Shown: in pieces, positions 5,629-5,828 of the stretch
Layout: each line of letters begins with the position of its first letter
How positions within the stretch are numbered: the first letter of the stretch is position 1
Assembly (NCBI GenBank): GCA_027297485.1
Contig: JAPUHZ010000239.1
Location: forward strand, 1 to 5,828
DNA: 5,828 nt
From: Deltaproteobacteria bacterium
GTDB lineage: Bacteria; Desulfobacterota_B; Binatia; UBA9968
Direction of reading: 5' to 3'
The notes under the pieces: model-generated
Told to the model about the DNA's origin: nothing
Database searches by the model: none
Seen by the model: only the letters and a program-made list of their open reading frames with translations
Program-made: the position numbers and the translations under genes

Positions 5629-5828
5629 TTAAGTGTCCAGGGTGCTACCTGCAAAGATCTGATTATAGGATGGCTTTGAGTGGATTGCACCCTGATCGAG
5701 GTTATCCCTTATATAAGTATCAATCATCTGCTTGTTTGCTTTTATCCCGTATTTGAACGGATCGCCCCACTGTTCCTTCTGCTCCTTCATTCTCTCCCTT
5801 AGGTAGACGACGGAAAAACCCGCCTTAT
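5629..5828 (-). CDS. 4,5-dihydroxyphthalate decarboxylase-like protein, C-terminal part; begins past the right edge
   Basis: A frame open from the right edge gives 65 residues ending at TAA (5631-5629). It is too truncated to have a start here. The block WGDPFKYGIKANKQMID (20-36 of the visible part), followed by an acidic/aromatic helix and QIFAGST (56-62), resembles the C-terminus of the 4,5-dihydroxyphthalate decarboxylase (Pht5) group, where a G-D-x-W/F-x-YG-x3-N motif is followed by an E/Q-L/I-FA-x-S tail. Proteins of this group have a periplasmic-binding-protein-like fold but several act as cytoplasmic decarboxylases. The gene ends 32 bases before the Rieske oxygenase start, on the same strand, which fits the phthalate-type order of oxygenase plus decarboxylase. 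The alternative is a solute-binding protein of an ABC transporter. The coding frame is sure; the family is judged from a short tail from memory. Confidence 0.65.
   Translation of the reverse strand, partial: KAGFSVVYLRERMKEQKEQWGDPFKYGIKANKQMIDTYIRDNLDQGAIHSKPSYNQIFAGSTLDT

Noticed and set aside
1..5828. tRNA, rRNA, CRISPR array, insertion sequence or transposase
   Set aside because: No cloverleaf, regular spacer-repeat pattern, transposase-like frame or terminal inverted repeats could be found on either strand.

Overview
The window is bacterial DNA of moderate G+C. It has strong AGGAGG-type Shine-Dalgarno sites, short operons and an accessory-metabolism character. It reads as part of a catabolic island for an aromatic or N-heteroaromatic compound. 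The host cannot be named from the sequence. The mix of a molybdenum-hydroxylase FAD subunit, a phthalate-dioxygenase-like Rieske oxygenase, a dihydroxyphthalate-decarboxylase-like protein and a LigB dioxygenase is typical of environmental, often uncultured, soil or marine bacteria. That host guess is inference.

Layout, left to right. (1) Positions 1-431, minus strand: the N-terminal 143 codons of a CoxM-type FAD-binding subunit of a molybdenum hydroxylase, running off the left edge. (2) Positions 432-740: a divergent control region with a sigma70-like promoter candidate and several inverted repeats. (3) Positions 741-1700, plus: a LigB-type extradiol ring-cleavage dioxygenase. It is followed by a 345-base gap holding a convincing intrinsic terminator (1899-1942) and then a possible new promoter. 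(4) Positions 2046-2768, plus: a protein made of two fused RidA (YjgF/UK114) domains. (5) Positions 2897-3340, plus: a separate single-domain RidA homologue that lacks the usual active-site Arg. (6) Positions 3500-4291, minus: a PanB (ketopantoate hydroxymethyltransferase) homologue with altered catalytic residues. (7) Positions 4391-5596, minus: a Rieske non-heme iron oxygenase alpha subunit. (8) Positions 5629-5828, minus: the C-terminal 65 codons of a 4,5-dihydroxyphthalate-decarboxylase-like protein, entering from the right edge. Genes 8, 7 and 6 form a leftward operon that converges on the RidA genes.

Inferred working model: a molybdenum hydroxylase and a Rieske oxygenase hydroxylate an aromatic ring, the decarboxylase-like protein removes a carboxylate, and the LigB enzyme opens the ring. 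The RidA proteins would hydrolyse an enamine/imine, in the way 2-aminomuconate deaminases of this superfamily act, which would point to an aminated or N-containing substrate. The PanB-like enzyme may be a C-C bond lyase/aldolase acting on a product rather than a pantothenate enzyme. The substrate is unknown. The least conventional items are the 2+1 arrangement of RidA domains and the PanB homologue missing its catalytic Glu.
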